From Novosphingobium sp. (GTDB lineage Bacteria; Pseudomonadota; Alphaproteobacteria; Sphingomonadales; Sphingomonadaceae), in NCBI RefSeq assembly GCF_030699305.1, contig NZ_JAUYNB010000027.1:62001-126000 (forward strand): a stretch of 64,000 nucleotides of DNA, in the 5' to 3' direction. The position numbers were made by a program, and so were the translations under genes. The notes beneath the pieces were generated by a model. The model was not told where the DNA came from. It saw only the letters and a program-made list of their open reading frames with translations, and did not search any database. Shown here in pieces: positions 26,924-35,318 of this stretch (the first letter of the stretch is position 1; each line of letters begins with the position of its first letter).

Positions 26924-27682
26924 ATGAAGCGCACAATTCTGGCTGCCGGACTGGTGGCAATTGCGATGCCTGTTGCGGCGCAGACGGATGGTTTCACCAG
27001 CATCCCGCGCGTGGCCAATGCTGCGGCCCCTGACGGATCGACGGAGGACGGCAGGGCAGTGGCAGCGGAAGCTGTCATCGGCATCATTGTCGCTGCGCAG
27101 CTGCGGCCCGCTCGATTCCTGCAGGTCGAGGATGCGCAGCGCATTCGCGCGGTCTTGCTGGCCGACGGCAAGCTGGATGACAGCGAATTTGACCTGCTCG
27201 ATGAACTCGCTTCCGGCCGCATCCGGGCGATCATGATTCGGGCAGCGAGTGGCAAGGGACAGCCGGCTATCACTGGCACCGTCAGCGGGCCGACGCTGGC
27301 CGTGTTCGACGCGATGTTCGGACAGCACTATGAGGCCAGTTGGCAGGCAGCGGATCAAGTGTCGGGCTGGGCGGAACTGGTCCGGCAAGCGAAGTTTTCC
27401 GATAGCGCCCACACCCGCGTGCGCAAGTTCCTGGCGGCGAAGCTGCTGCCCGCCGCAAAAGAGGTCACTCCCGCCAATGCCAGCAAGCCGCTGATCACGC
27501 AGCTTGGACTGCTGATCAAGCGCAATGGAGGCCTTCCGGAACAGGATCAGGCCTTTGGCAAGCGGCTGATGTTCGAAGCATTCAGCGATGTGGATGCGGC
27601 GATGAACGGCGCCATTTACGACGGGATCTACAGCTGGCTGAACAAGCCCGCGGCCGCGGCGAAGCCTCCTTCAGGCGGCTGA
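26924..27682 (+). CDS. exported protein of unknown function
   Basis: This is a 252-residue protein I do not recognise. The N-terminus MKRTILAAGLVAIAMPVAAQ is a clear cleavable signal peptide, so the mature protein is periplasmic. The body is mostly predicted helix with polar surface, including a DDSEFDLLDELASGRIRAIM segment and a C-terminal AAAAKPPSGG tail. There are no cysteines or obvious catalytic motif. GAAAGGAACGCTG upstream decides ATG 26924 over an in-frame GTG at 26909. It lies between convergent and divergent housekeeping genes with no informative partners. Confidence 0.75.
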   Translation: MKRTILAAGLVAIAMPVAAQTDGFTSIPRVANAAAPDGSTEDGRAVAAEAVIGIIVAAQLRPARFLQVEDAQRIRAVLLADGKLDDSEFDLLDELASGRIRAIMIRAASGKGQPAITGTVSGPTLAVFDAMFGQHYEASWQAADQVSGWAELVRQAKFSDSAHTRVRKFLAAKLLPAAKEVTPANASKPLITQLGLLIKRNGGLPEQDQAFGKRLMFEAFSDVDAAMNGAIYDGIYSWLNKPAAAAKPPSGG

Positions 27683-27690
27683 CGCCTGAA
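27670..27690. terminator. candidate bidirectional terminator hairpin
   Basis: TTCAGGCG (27670-27677) pairs with CGCCTGAA (27683-27690) around a five-base loop. It spans the stop codon of the exported protein and the gap to the convergent NfeD gene. There is no U-tract, so evidence is moderate. Confidence 0.4.
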
Positions 27691-27697
27691 CGCGGGT

Positions 27698-28144
27698 TCA
27701 GTGCAGATGCTCCACCACCAACACCGCGCCGTCATGTCCGGTCACTTTCATGCGGGTGCCGGGTTCGGCATCCGGGCCTTTGACCAGCCATTCGCTGTCG
27801 CCCAGCTTGACCCGGCCGCTGCCGCCTTCGATCACGCTCGTCACGACTACGGTTTCGCCGACCGAGCGGGCGCCGCGATCGTTCATCATCGGGTCGGCCC
27901 CTTCGATCGGGTGGCGGCGCAGGAAATTGCGGCCCGCAAAGACAAAGCTGATCGCCAGCGCGGCGAACACCACGATCTGGAACGGCATCCCCAGCGGCGT
28001 GACCCACGCCAGCAAGCCTGTGGCCAGCGCGGCGGCGGACAGCCAGATCAGGAATGCGCCGGGAATGGCGATTTCGCCGATTGCCAGCACCAGCCCCAGC
28101 GCCAGCCAGAACCAGTGCGGATCGAGGGAGTTGAGCCAGTCCAC
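27698..28144 (-). CDS. NfeD family membrane protein
   Basis: The 148-residue protein has three membrane spans (FWLALGLVLAIGEIAIPGAF; LSAAALATGLLAWVTPL; FQIVVFAALAISFVFAG) and then a small soluble OB-fold C-terminal domain with GETVVVTSVIEGGSGRVKLG. NfeD proteins partner SPFH proteins. The gene starts five bases downstream of the stomatin-like gene, confirming the pair. Confidence 0.92.
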   Translation of the reverse strand: MDWLNSLDPHWFWLALGLVLAIGEIAIPGAFLIWLSAAALATGLLAWVTPLGMPFQIVVFAALAISFVFAGRNFLRRHPIEGADPMMNDRGARSVGETVVVTSVIEGGSGRVKLGDSEWLVKGPDAEPGTRMKVTGHDGAVLVVEHLH

Positions 28145-28149
28145 GCGGC

Positions 28150-29064
28150 CTAACCCTTCTTTTCGCTCAGCGCATCGCGGACCAGTTCGCCCACCCCGCC
28201 CAGCGTCCCGATCAGCTGCGTTGCCTCGATCGGGAAGAGGATAGTCTTGGCATTGGGCGATGTCGCAAACTGGCTGACCGCGTCGGTGTATTTCTGCGCA
28301 ATGAAGTAGTTGAGTGCCTGACTGCCCGATCGTGCGATCACGTCGGACACCATCTGGGTGGCCTTGGCCTCGGCCTCGGCCTCACGCTCACGGGCTTCGG
28401 CGTCGCGGAACGCGGCTTCGCGGCGACCTTCGGCTTGCAGGATCGCACCTTGCTTTTCCCCTTCGGCGCGCAGGATTTCCGATGCGCGCATCCCTTCGGC
28501 TTCAAGGATCTGGGCGCGCTTTTCACGCTCGGCCTTCATCTGACGGGCCATCGCGTTGCTGATATCGGCGGGCGGACGGATGTCCTTGATTTCGATCCGG
28601 GTGATCTTGACCCCCCACGGCGATGTCGCATGATCAATCACCGCCAGCAGCCGGGCGTTGATTTCATCGCGCTTGGACAGCGTTTCATCCAGGTCCATGC
28701 TGCCCATCACGGTGCGCAGATTGGTGGTGGTGAGCTGCATGATCGCGATATAGAGGCTCGACACCTCGTAAGCGGCCTTGCCGGCGTCCAGTACCTGAAA
28801 GAACACCACCGCATCCACGCCGACCATCGCGTTGTCACGGGTGATGATTTCCTGGCCGGGAATGTCCAGCACCTGTTCCATCACGTTCACCTTGTGGCCC
28901 ACGCGGTCGATGAACGGGATGATGACGTGCAGCCCCGGATGGGCGGCCAGCGTATACTTGCCCAGCCGTTCGATCGTGTAAACATAGCCCTGCCGGACGA
29001 CGCGCACCCCCATCAGCAGGAACACGAACACCAGCACCACCAGCGCCAGCAGAAATTCACCCAT
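28150..29064 (-). CDS. stomatin-like SPFH/band-7 protein (slipin/QmcA type)
   Basis: The 304-residue membrane-scaffold protein has one N-terminal span (EFLLALVVLVFVFLLMGVRV) and the band-7 domain (QGYVYTIERLGKYTLAAHPG, IPFIDRVGHKVNVMEQVLDI). A long Glu/Ala/Arg coiled coil follows from about residue 180 (ADISNAMARQMKAEREKRAQ onward). ATG 29064 has AAAGGCAAGCTC upstream; longer in-frame extensions are not supported. Together with NfeD it forms a membrane microdomain pair; the physiological role is not visible from the locus. Confidence 0.92.
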   Translation of the reverse strand: MGEFLLALVVLVFVFLLMGVRVVRQGYVYTIERLGKYTLAAHPGLHVIIPFIDRVGHKVNVMEQVLDIPGQEIITRDNAMVGVDAVVFFQVLDAGKAAYEVSSLYIAIMQLTTTNLRTVMGSMDLDETLSKRDEINARLLAVIDHATSPWGVKITRIEIKDIRPPADISNAMARQMKAEREKRAQILEAEGMRASEILRAEGEKQGAILQAEGRREAAFRDAEAREREAEAEAKATQMVSDVIARSGSQALNYFIAQKYTDAVSQFATSPNAKTILFPIEATQLIGTLGGVGELVRDALSEKKG

Positions 29065-29210
29065 GAGCTTGCCTTTCGAACAACCGAGTGCTGCGATGTT
29101 AGCGCGCAGCGCAAGGGGGGCAAGTGAAACCGGATTTAACCCGGCGGTAAGCATATTCACCTACGTCATGCCAGCCAGCGCGCAGCGCGTCGGGCTTTCA
29201 AGGGGTGGGC

Positions 29211-29663
29211 ATGATACAGGAAAATCCGGTCAACTGGGGTCAGGGCTTTAGCGGCTCGGAACACCCGGAAACCGCCGCGATCCGGGTCCAGAAGGAATAC
29301 GTCGACATGATGATCGCGCTCAAGCGCGAGAACATGGACCGCGTCTATGCCTACCTGACCAGCCTGATCGAGCGCGCGAAGGAAGAAATGCAGCATGCGC
29401 GCGGGGCCAACAACGAACATCGCCGCTCCGCGCTGAAGCAGCAGATCGACGAAATTGTCGCCTACCTGAAAGGGCAGGCGATCGATATCGCTGCGCCGCC
29501 GATCTATGGCGACGAAGGCGGCGCATCGTTCCGGGGAAGTTATGTGCTGGAAGAGATTCCGGGCTTCTTCGGGCAGGTCAAATGCGTGCTCGACCAGTGG
29601 TATGACAGCCACCTGATCGCCGTTTATGATGAAATGGTGATCCTGGTGAATCCCAAGAAATAG
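29211..29663 (+). CDS. conserved-looking small protein of unknown function
   Basis: I do not recognise this 150-residue protein. It begins MIQENPVNWGQGFSGSEHPE, then a charged helical stretch (KRENMDRVYAYLTSLIERAK, KQQIDEIVAYLKGQAIDIA). A mixed C-terminal part contains LEEIPGFFGQVKCVLDQWYD and ends DEMVILVNPKK. There is no signal peptide or membrane span, so it is cytoplasmic. AAGGGGTGGGC precedes ATG 29211. Codon use looks like that of its neighbours and the antisense frame lacks sense, so it is likely real. It could be a small regulator or a structural partner; nothing in the context decides. Confidence 0.7.
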   Translation: MIQENPVNWGQGFSGSEHPETAAIRVQKEYVDMMIALKRENMDRVYAYLTSLIERAKEEMQHARGANNEHRRSALKQQIDEIVAYLKGQAIDIAAPPIYGDEGGASFRGSYVLEEIPGFFGQVKCVLDQWYDSHLIAVYDEMVILVNPKK

Positions 29664-29760
29664 ACCAGCCCGGTCAGGGTTTTGCCCTAGGCTGCGGTTA
29701 TCGCGACTGACACCGTGTCTGCGCCAGGATCGGCCAATCGGCTTATCCTGGCGAGGCAGT

Positions 29761-30126
29761 ATGACGAATCGAATCGGACGCCGCCGCGAAGCCCGCTTGC
29801 GGGTGCGTCTTGCGGCAAAAGTGATCACGCGGGCAGGCGCGGGCAATGTGGTGCTGTGCGACCTGTCGCGGCAAGGGGCCAGCGTCATTGCCGGGCAGGC
29901 CTTCGGCTGCAGCGGGCCTGCGGTCCTGCAATGGGGCGGGCATGAAGTGTTCGGCGATATCCAGTGGTGCAGCGGCGGGCGGATCGGCATCCGGTTCGAT
30001 CAGCCCTTGCCGCAGGCGGTGCTGCTGGAAGCGCGGCAATTGAACGAGACGGAGCGCATGCCCGCCGACCACGAGCTGGCCCGCGAACAGGCGCGCCGCT
30101 GGGTGCAGGGCGTTCACCGGGTCTGA
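29761..30126 (+). CDS. PilZ domain protein
   Basis: The 121-residue protein consists of a PilZ domain plus a short helical tail. The c-di-GMP binding signature is present: RRREARLRV (R-x-x-x-R) near residues 7-15 and DLSRQGAS (D/N-x-S-x-x-G) near residues 38-45. The later GRIGIRFDQPL strand is typical. It probably senses c-di-GMP and modulates a partner, but none is encoded next to it. ATG 29761 begins MTNRIGRRRE. Confidence 0.85.
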   Translation: MTNRIGRRREARLRVRLAAKVITRAGAGNVVLCDLSRQGASVIAGQAFGCSGPAVLQWGGHEVFGDIQWCSGGRIGIRFDQPLPQAVLLEARQLNETERMPADHELAREQARRWVQGVHRV

Positions 30127-30210
30127 CCGGCTACCGCGCCTGACAGGCTGGTCAAACGTCGTGCTTTGCGACAGATTGCCGGAAAAGCAACGGCAAGAGG
30201 AACCGCAGGC

Positions 30211-30990
30211 GTGGCATTCAATCCCTTTGATCTGACCGGCAAGGTCGCACTGGTTACCGGCGGCAATGGCGGCATCGGCCTTGGCATGGCCGAAGGGCTG
30301 GCGGTGGCCGGGGCCACAGTCGCGATCTGGGGCCAGAACCCTGCCAAGAACGCCGCCGCCGGCGAAACCCTGCGCGCGCTGGGCGGGGAGGTGCTGGTGC
30401 AACAAGTCGACGTCAGCAGCGAAGCCGCGATTGTGCAGGGCGTGGCCGAGGTGCTGGAACGGTTCGGGCGGATCGATTTCTGCGCTGCCAATGCCGGGAT
30501 CGGCGGGGGCGGGCCGTTCCACGAACAATCGACTGAAGCCTGGCGGCGGGTGATGACGGTCAATCTGGACGCCGTGTTCTGGACTTTTCGCGAAGTGGCC
30601 AAACATATGCTGGCCCGCGCCGAAACCGGTGATGCGGGCGGATCGCTGCTGGTCACCTCATCCACTTCCGCCATCGATGGCGCACCGGCGAATCAGGCCT
30701 ATTCCAGCAGCAAGACCGCCGTGCTGGGCCTGATCCGGGGACTGGCGGTGGAATATGCCCGCTACGGCATCCGCGCGAATGCCGTGCTGCCCGGCTGGAT
30801 CCGCTCCGACATGACTGCGAAGCTGCAGGCGTGGGACAAGTTCAATGACAAGGTGATCGGCCGCGTGCCGATGCGCCGCTGGGGCGAACGCGACGATTTC
30901 GCCGGAATCGCAGTCTACCTCGCCTCGGATGCCTCGCGGTTTCACACCGGCGACAGCATCGTGATCGATGGCGGGTATACGATTTTCTGA
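30211..30990 (+). CDS. SDR-family oxidoreductase
   Basis: The 259-residue classical SDR has TGGNGGIG at 16-23, NAGIGGGG, the catalytic serines in TSSTSAIDG and Y-x-x-x-K in AYSSSKTA. It ends FHTGDSIVIDGGYTIF. Start GTG 30211 follows AAGAGGAACCGCAGGC; an earlier in-frame ATG at 30166 adds unrelated residues. It is often annotated as a glucose or 2-deoxy-D-gluconate dehydrogenase-like SDR. It lies upstream of and convergent with ligI; whether it takes part in aromatic catabolism is unknown. Confidence 0.9.
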   Translation: MAFNPFDLTGKVALVTGGNGGIGLGMAEGLAVAGATVAIWGQNPAKNAAAGETLRALGGEVLVQQVDVSSEAAIVQGVAEVLERFGRIDFCAANAGIGGGGPFHEQSTEAWRRVMTVNLDAVFWTFREVAKHMLARAETGDAGGSLLVTSSTSAIDGAPANQAYSSSKTAVLGLIRGLAVEYARYGIRANAVLPGWIRSDMTAKLQAWDKFNDKVIGRVPMRRWGERDDFAGIAVYLASDASRFHTGDSIVIDGGYTIF

Positions 30991-31002
30991 GGCTGGAAAA
31001 TT

Positions 31003-31161
31003 GGTTCGCGCAGAGTTCGCAGAGGGCGCAGAGATAAAGCTTTTGCGGCGAAGCCGCTACCGTCCTTCAGGCCACTTGCCGCAGGTCGCAGTACCGCAAT
31101 TCAAAGCCTGCGGCGCGGTAGACGCGGCAACCCTGCGCTCTCTGCGAACTCTGCGCGAACC
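31003..31161. repeat. long inverted repeat filling the SDR-ligI intergenic gap
   Basis: Arms of 31 bases (31003-31033 and 31131-31161) pair at 29 of 31 positions and contain the unit CGCAGAGTTCGCAGAG. They enclose about 97 bases with further GC palindromes (for example GCGGCGAAGCCGC). The element lies four bases from the ligI stop and between convergent genes, so it can act as a terminator. Its structure suggests a mobile palindromic intergenic element. Confidence 0.75.
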
Positions 31162-31164
31162 ATA

Positions 31165-32046
<882 letters not shown>

Positions 32047-32051
32047 TCAAT

Positions 32052-32150
32052 CCCGTCCATGCTGAGCTTGTCGAAGCATTGTTTTATCTGCGTTTCCACC
32101 GCGCGTCGGCAAGTGAAGGACAGTCCTTCGACAAGCTCAGGACGGGCGGG
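32052..32150. repeat. inverted intergenic repeat between ligU and ligI
   Basis: Arms around 32052-32076 and 32126-32147 share CTGAGCTTGTCGAAG in opposite orientation (CTTCGACAAGCTCAG at 32126-32140), each next to a CCCGTCC/GGACGGG flank. The same unit recurs at 39533-39585. It is a dispersed sphingomonad-type palindrome. Confidence 0.75.
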
Positions 32151-32156
32151 CTCTGG

Positions 32157-33215
32157 TTAGGCGAATACAACTCCGTCCATCAACTTGCGCGCGGTGCGCA
32201 GCAGCGCGGCGCTGGCCACGTTACCAGCATCGTCCACTTCCAGCACACAGCTCATTTCGCCAGTCGGATGCTCGACCGACAGGGTCTTGCGATTGCCAGC
32301 GGGGATCACGGCCACATCGGCGGCGGGTGATCCTTCGATCAGACAGGCCGTCGCCACGCTGACCGCGCCGAGCACGCCGATGGTGGCATGGGCGCGGTGC
32401 GGGATGAAGCTGCGCACGCAGACCGCGCCGCCGCTTTTGGGCGGGGCAACCAGCATCATCTTGGGGACGGATTTGTCCTTCACATCGCCGAGGTTCATCC
32501 GTTCACCCACGGCCAGCCGGATCGCTTCGATCCGGGCCTTGAGTTCGGTATTGGCGTCGAGCCAGTCGCGGTCCTCATACCCGGTGATGCCAACGTCAGC
32601 GGCTTTCATCACGACGCAGGGCATGCCGTTGTCGATCAGGGTCACGGGCACGCCGTTGACCACATCGACCGCGTTGCCGCTGGGCAGCAGCGCGCCGCAG
32701 GACGAACCGGCGGTATCGCGGAATTCCAGCGGCACCGGGGCGTGCGATCCGGGAACGCCGTCAATCCGCGCTTCGCCCGCGTATGTCACCGCGCCGCCGG
32801 GGGTCTGCACGGTGGCGACCGCAACCTGCCCGGTGTTTTCCATGAAGATCGCAACGCTGGTTTCATCTCCGCTCGCCGCCACCAGCCCGCGTTCGATCGC
32901 GAACGGGCCGACCCCGGCCAGAATATTGCCGCAGTTCTGCGCGTCGGTGACAATGGCCTGATCGACGAACACCTGCAGGAACAGGTAATCGACGTCGATC
33001 CCCGCGCGCGCCGATTTGGCTACCACCGCGACCTTGCTGGTCAGCGGATCGGCGCCGCCAATCCCGTCGATCTGGACCGGATCGGGGCTGCCCATCATCG
33101 CCAGCAGGAATGCATCGCGCGCGGCGGTGTCGGTGGGCAGGTCGTCCTTCAGGAAGTAGCCGCCCTTGGACGTACCGCCGCGCATCCACATGCACGGTGC
33201 GGAGTAACCTATCAT
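32157..33215 (-). CDS. ligU: 4-oxalomesaconate tautomerase (PrpF family)
   Basis: LigU interconverts the keto/enol (double-bond) isomers of 4-oxalomesaconate between the LigI/LigC and LigJ steps. The 352-residue PrpF/diaminopimelate-epimerase-fold protein begins MIGYSAPCMWMRGGTSKGGY. It contains RDTAGSSCGALLPSGNAVDV, ADVGITGYEDRDWLDANTEL and SIVIPAGNRKTL-like C-terminal segments, all typical of LigU/GalD. It lies between ligK and ligI on the same strand. Confidence 0.93.
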   Translation of the reverse strand: MIGYSAPCMWMRGGTSKGGYFLKDDLPTDTAARDAFLLAMMGSPDPVQIDGIGGADPLTSKVAVVAKSARAGIDVDYLFLQVFVDQAIVTDAQNCGNILAGVGPFAIERGLVAASGDETSVAIFMENTGQVAVATVQTPGGAVTYAGEARIDGVPGSHAPVPLEFRDTAGSSCGALLPSGNAVDVVNGVPVTLIDNGMPCVVMKAADVGITGYEDRDWLDANTELKARIEAIRLAVGERMNLGDVKDKSVPKMMLVAPPKSGGAVCVRSFIPHRAHATIGVLGAVSVATACLIEGSPAADVAVIPAGNRKTLSVEHPTGEMSCVLEVDDAGNVASAALLRTARKLMDGVVFA

Positions 33216-33221
33216 CCCAGC

Positions 33222-33291
33222 CTCCGTTCGCTTCGAGCGAAGTCGAGAAGCGCCGCATCAGGTGTCTCGACTTCGCTCGACACGAACGGAG
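33222..33291. repeat. dispersed palindrome between ligK and ligU
   Basis: Two 30-base arms (33222-33251 and 33262-33291) pair imperfectly around a 10-base loop. The right arm is nearly identical to the arms of the element at 36109-36177 (shared core TCGAGCG-A/T-AGTCGAGA). It is one copy of the same repeat family, here in a non-coding gap. Confidence 0.85.
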
Positions 33292-33314
33292 CGGGGCGGT
33301 GCGGGGCGGCGGTA

Positions 33315-33989
33315 TCAGACATACTTCAGGCCCATTTCCGCCAGCTTTTCCCGCATTTTATACATATCGAGGCCCAGTTCACCCGCTGCGAGGCGCGCGC
33401 GCTTGTCGCCCTCGTTCGCTTCGCGGGCTTGCGCTGCGGCCAGCACTTCGGCGGCCTGTTCGCGCTTGACCACGCAGACGCCATCATCGTCGGCCACGAT
33501 CACGTCGCCCGCTGCAATCGGCGCGCCCGCGCAGACCACCGGCACGTTGACGCTGCCGAGCGAGGCCTTGATCGTGCCTTGCGCGAACACAGCCTTCGCC
33601 CAGACCGGAAAGTTCATTTCGGTGAGGTCGCGCACGTCGCGAATGCCTGCGTTGATGATCAGCCCCCGGCACCCGCGCGCCTGCGCGCTGGTGGCGAGGA
33701 GATCGCCGAAGTAGCCGTCTTCGCACGGGCTGGTCGGCGCGATCACCAGAATGTCGCCTTCTTTCAGCTGCTCGATGGCGACATGAACCATCCAGTTGTC
33801 GCCCGGCGGCGCGCTGATCGTTACCGCGCTGCCCGCGATCCGCGCACCCGAATAGATCGGGCGCATATGGCTGGCGAGCAGGCCGGTGCGGCCCTGCGCC
33901 TCATGCACGGTGGCGACGCCGCATTTCGCCAGCCCGTCGATCACGTCGATGGGCGCGCGCTGGATGTTCTGGACGACGATACCGGTCAT
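33315..33989 (-). CDS. ligK: 4-carboxy-4-hydroxy-2-oxoadipate aldolase
   Basis: LigK cleaves 4-carboxy-4-hydroxy-2-oxoadipate to pyruvate and oxaloacetate, the last step of the pathway, and can decarboxylate oxaloacetate. The 224-residue class II aldolase of the HMG/CHA (RraA-like) fold has [34 protein letters not shown], and [20 protein letters not shown] followed by INAGIRDV (G-D-x-x-A and substrate-binding R-D). ATG 33989 ([12 protein letters not shown]) is chosen; an upstream in-frame start at 34067 adds non-homologous residues. It is transcribed divergently from the LysR-type regulator. Confidence 0.95.
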   Translation of the reverse strand: MTGIVVQNIQRAPIDVIDGLAKCGVATVHEAQGRTGLLASHMRPIYSGARIAGSAVTISAPPGDNWMVHVAIEQLKEGDILVIAPTSPCEDGYFGDLLATSAQARGCRGLIINAGIRDVRDLTEMNFPVWAKAVFAQGTIKASLGSVNVPVVCAGAPIAAGDVIVADDDGVCVVKREQAAEVLAAAQAREANEGDKRARLAAGELGLDMYKMREKLAEMGLKYV

Positions 33990-34040
33990 GGACTGTTCCT
34001 GAAGCTGTTCGCAGCGGCCATGCGCCGCAGCCCTTGCCCC

Positions 34041-34081
34041 TGCTAATGCGAAGTTGGCGCGGGGCATAACTATTTGCTAAT
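34041..34081. promoter_or_regulatory. candidate LysR-type operator region between ligK and the regulator
   Basis: The 101-base divergent gap contains TAACTATTTGCTA (34067-34079), an imperfect dyad of the LysR T-N11-A type. Two direct copies of TGCTAAT lie at 34041-34047 and 34075-34081, 34 bases apart. Position immediately before the regulator start is typical for an autoregulated LysR site controlling the divergent gene. Binding is inference. Confidence 0.5.
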
Positions 34082-34090
34082 CGAACCTGC

Positions 34091-35245
34091 GTGACTGATC
34101 GCCCGCCCAATATCCGCCACTTCGCCGCGCTGGCCGCGACGGTGCGGCATGGCAGCCTGAGCCGGGCGGCGCGCGCGGTGAACCTGTCGCAGCCCGCGCT
34201 GACCCAGGCGATCACCGGACTGGAGGCCAGCCTGGGCGTCACCCTGTTCGAGCGCGGCCCGCAGGGGATGAGCCCGACCGAGCCTGCGCAGCTGCTGGCC
34301 CCCCGCGCCGAGGCGGCGATTGCGCACGTCGGCAGCCCCCGCGTCACCGGCACGCAAGTCCGCGCGTTTCTGGCCGTTGTGCGCGCGGGCAGTTACGGCG
34401 CGGCGGCCGAGGCGACGGGGATTTCGGCGGCCTCGCTCCACCGCGCGGTGGCGGATTTGTCGGTCGCGCTGGGGCAGCGGCTGCTCGACCGGCGCGGGCG
34501 TTCGCTGGCGCTGACCCCGGCGGGGGAGCGGCGCGCGCGCGGGTTTGGCCTGGCGATGGCGGAACTGCGCGCCGGGCTGTCCGAAGTCGCCGCGTGGCAG
34601 GGCAAAGCGGGCGGGCGGATCGTGGTCGGCGCGATGCCGCTGTCGCGGGCGCGCTGGCTGCCCGAAGTGATCGCGCGGTTCATGGCGCTCCATCCGCAGA
34701 TCGACATCGCGGTGCATGAAGGCAGCCATACCGAACTGGTCGGCCCGCTGCGTGATGGCGATATCGACCTGATGCTGGGGGCGCTGCGGGGCGGCGCCAA
34801 GGCAGAGGATCTCGATCAGATGGCGGTGTTTGAGGATCGCCCCGCGCTGGTGATGCGGGCCGGGCACCCGCTGTTGGCGGCGGGAACGGACGTTGCGCAG
34901 GCGATGTTCGATTATCCGTGGCTGATGCCGGGGCGCGACACGCCGCTGCGGCATTACTGGGAAGACATGGTCCGCGCGCTGGGCCGGGATGTGCCGCGCG
35001 TCGGGATCGAATGCGGATCGGTGATGATGCTGCGCCAGCTGCTGCTGTCCAGCGATGCGCTGACGCTGCTTTCGCCCGATCAGGTGTCGGTCGAACTCGA
35101 TGCCGGGGTGCTGGCCGCGCTGGCGACGCCGGTGCCGGTGACGCGGACCATCGGCATTGCCACCCGCGCGGGCTGGCGGCCCACGGCGGCGCAGGCGGCA
35201 TTCCTGGCGCTGCTGGATGAAGTCGGCCGCGAACTGGCCAGTTGA
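34091..35245 (+). CDS. LysR-type transcriptional regulator with two tandem HTH domains
   Basis: The protein has 384 residues, about 80 more than a normal LysR regulator. The extra length is a second LysR HTH. HTH1 spans about 7-65 (FAALAATVRHGSLSRAARAV, NLSQPALTQAITGLEASLGV). HTH2 spans about 87-145 (VRAFLAVVRAGSYGAAAEAT, GISAASLHRAVADLSVALGQ, ending RSLALTPAGERR). The substrate-binding domain starts near 175 (GRIVVGAMPLSRARWLPEVI). Start GTG 34091 follows no strong ribosome site. By position it controls ligK-ligU-ligI and the downstream ligJABC operon, probably in response to a pathway intermediate; this is inference. Confidence 0.92.
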   Translation: MTDRPPNIRHFAALAATVRHGSLSRAARAVNLSQPALTQAITGLEASLGVTLFERGPQGMSPTEPAQLLAPRAEAAIAHVGSPRVTGTQVRAFLAVVRAGSYGAAAEATGISAASLHRAVADLSVALGQRLLDRRGRSLALTPAGERRARGFGLAMAELRAGLSEVAAWQGKAGGRIVVGAMPLSRARWLPEVIARFMALHPQIDIAVHEGSHTELVGPLRDGDIDLMLGALRGGAKAEDLDQMAVFEDRPALVMRAGHPLLAAGTDVAQAMFDYPWLMPGRDTPLRHYWEDMVRALGRDVPRVGIECGSVMMLRQLLLSSDALTLLSPDQVSVELDAGVLAALATPVPVTRTIGIATRAGWRPTAAQAAFLALLDEVGRELAS

Positions 35246-35318
35246 TTCGTAAAATCTGATGGCTGCGGGGTTCATTCGATTTGCAGCTGGCGTCGCCGCG
35301 CGCGCATGGCACCTGCCG

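Noticed and set aside
31003..31161. tRNA or structured RNA gene
   Set aside because: The base-paired arms are too long and perfect for tRNA, no anticodon or CCA-like features are seen, and the gap lies between convergent genes.
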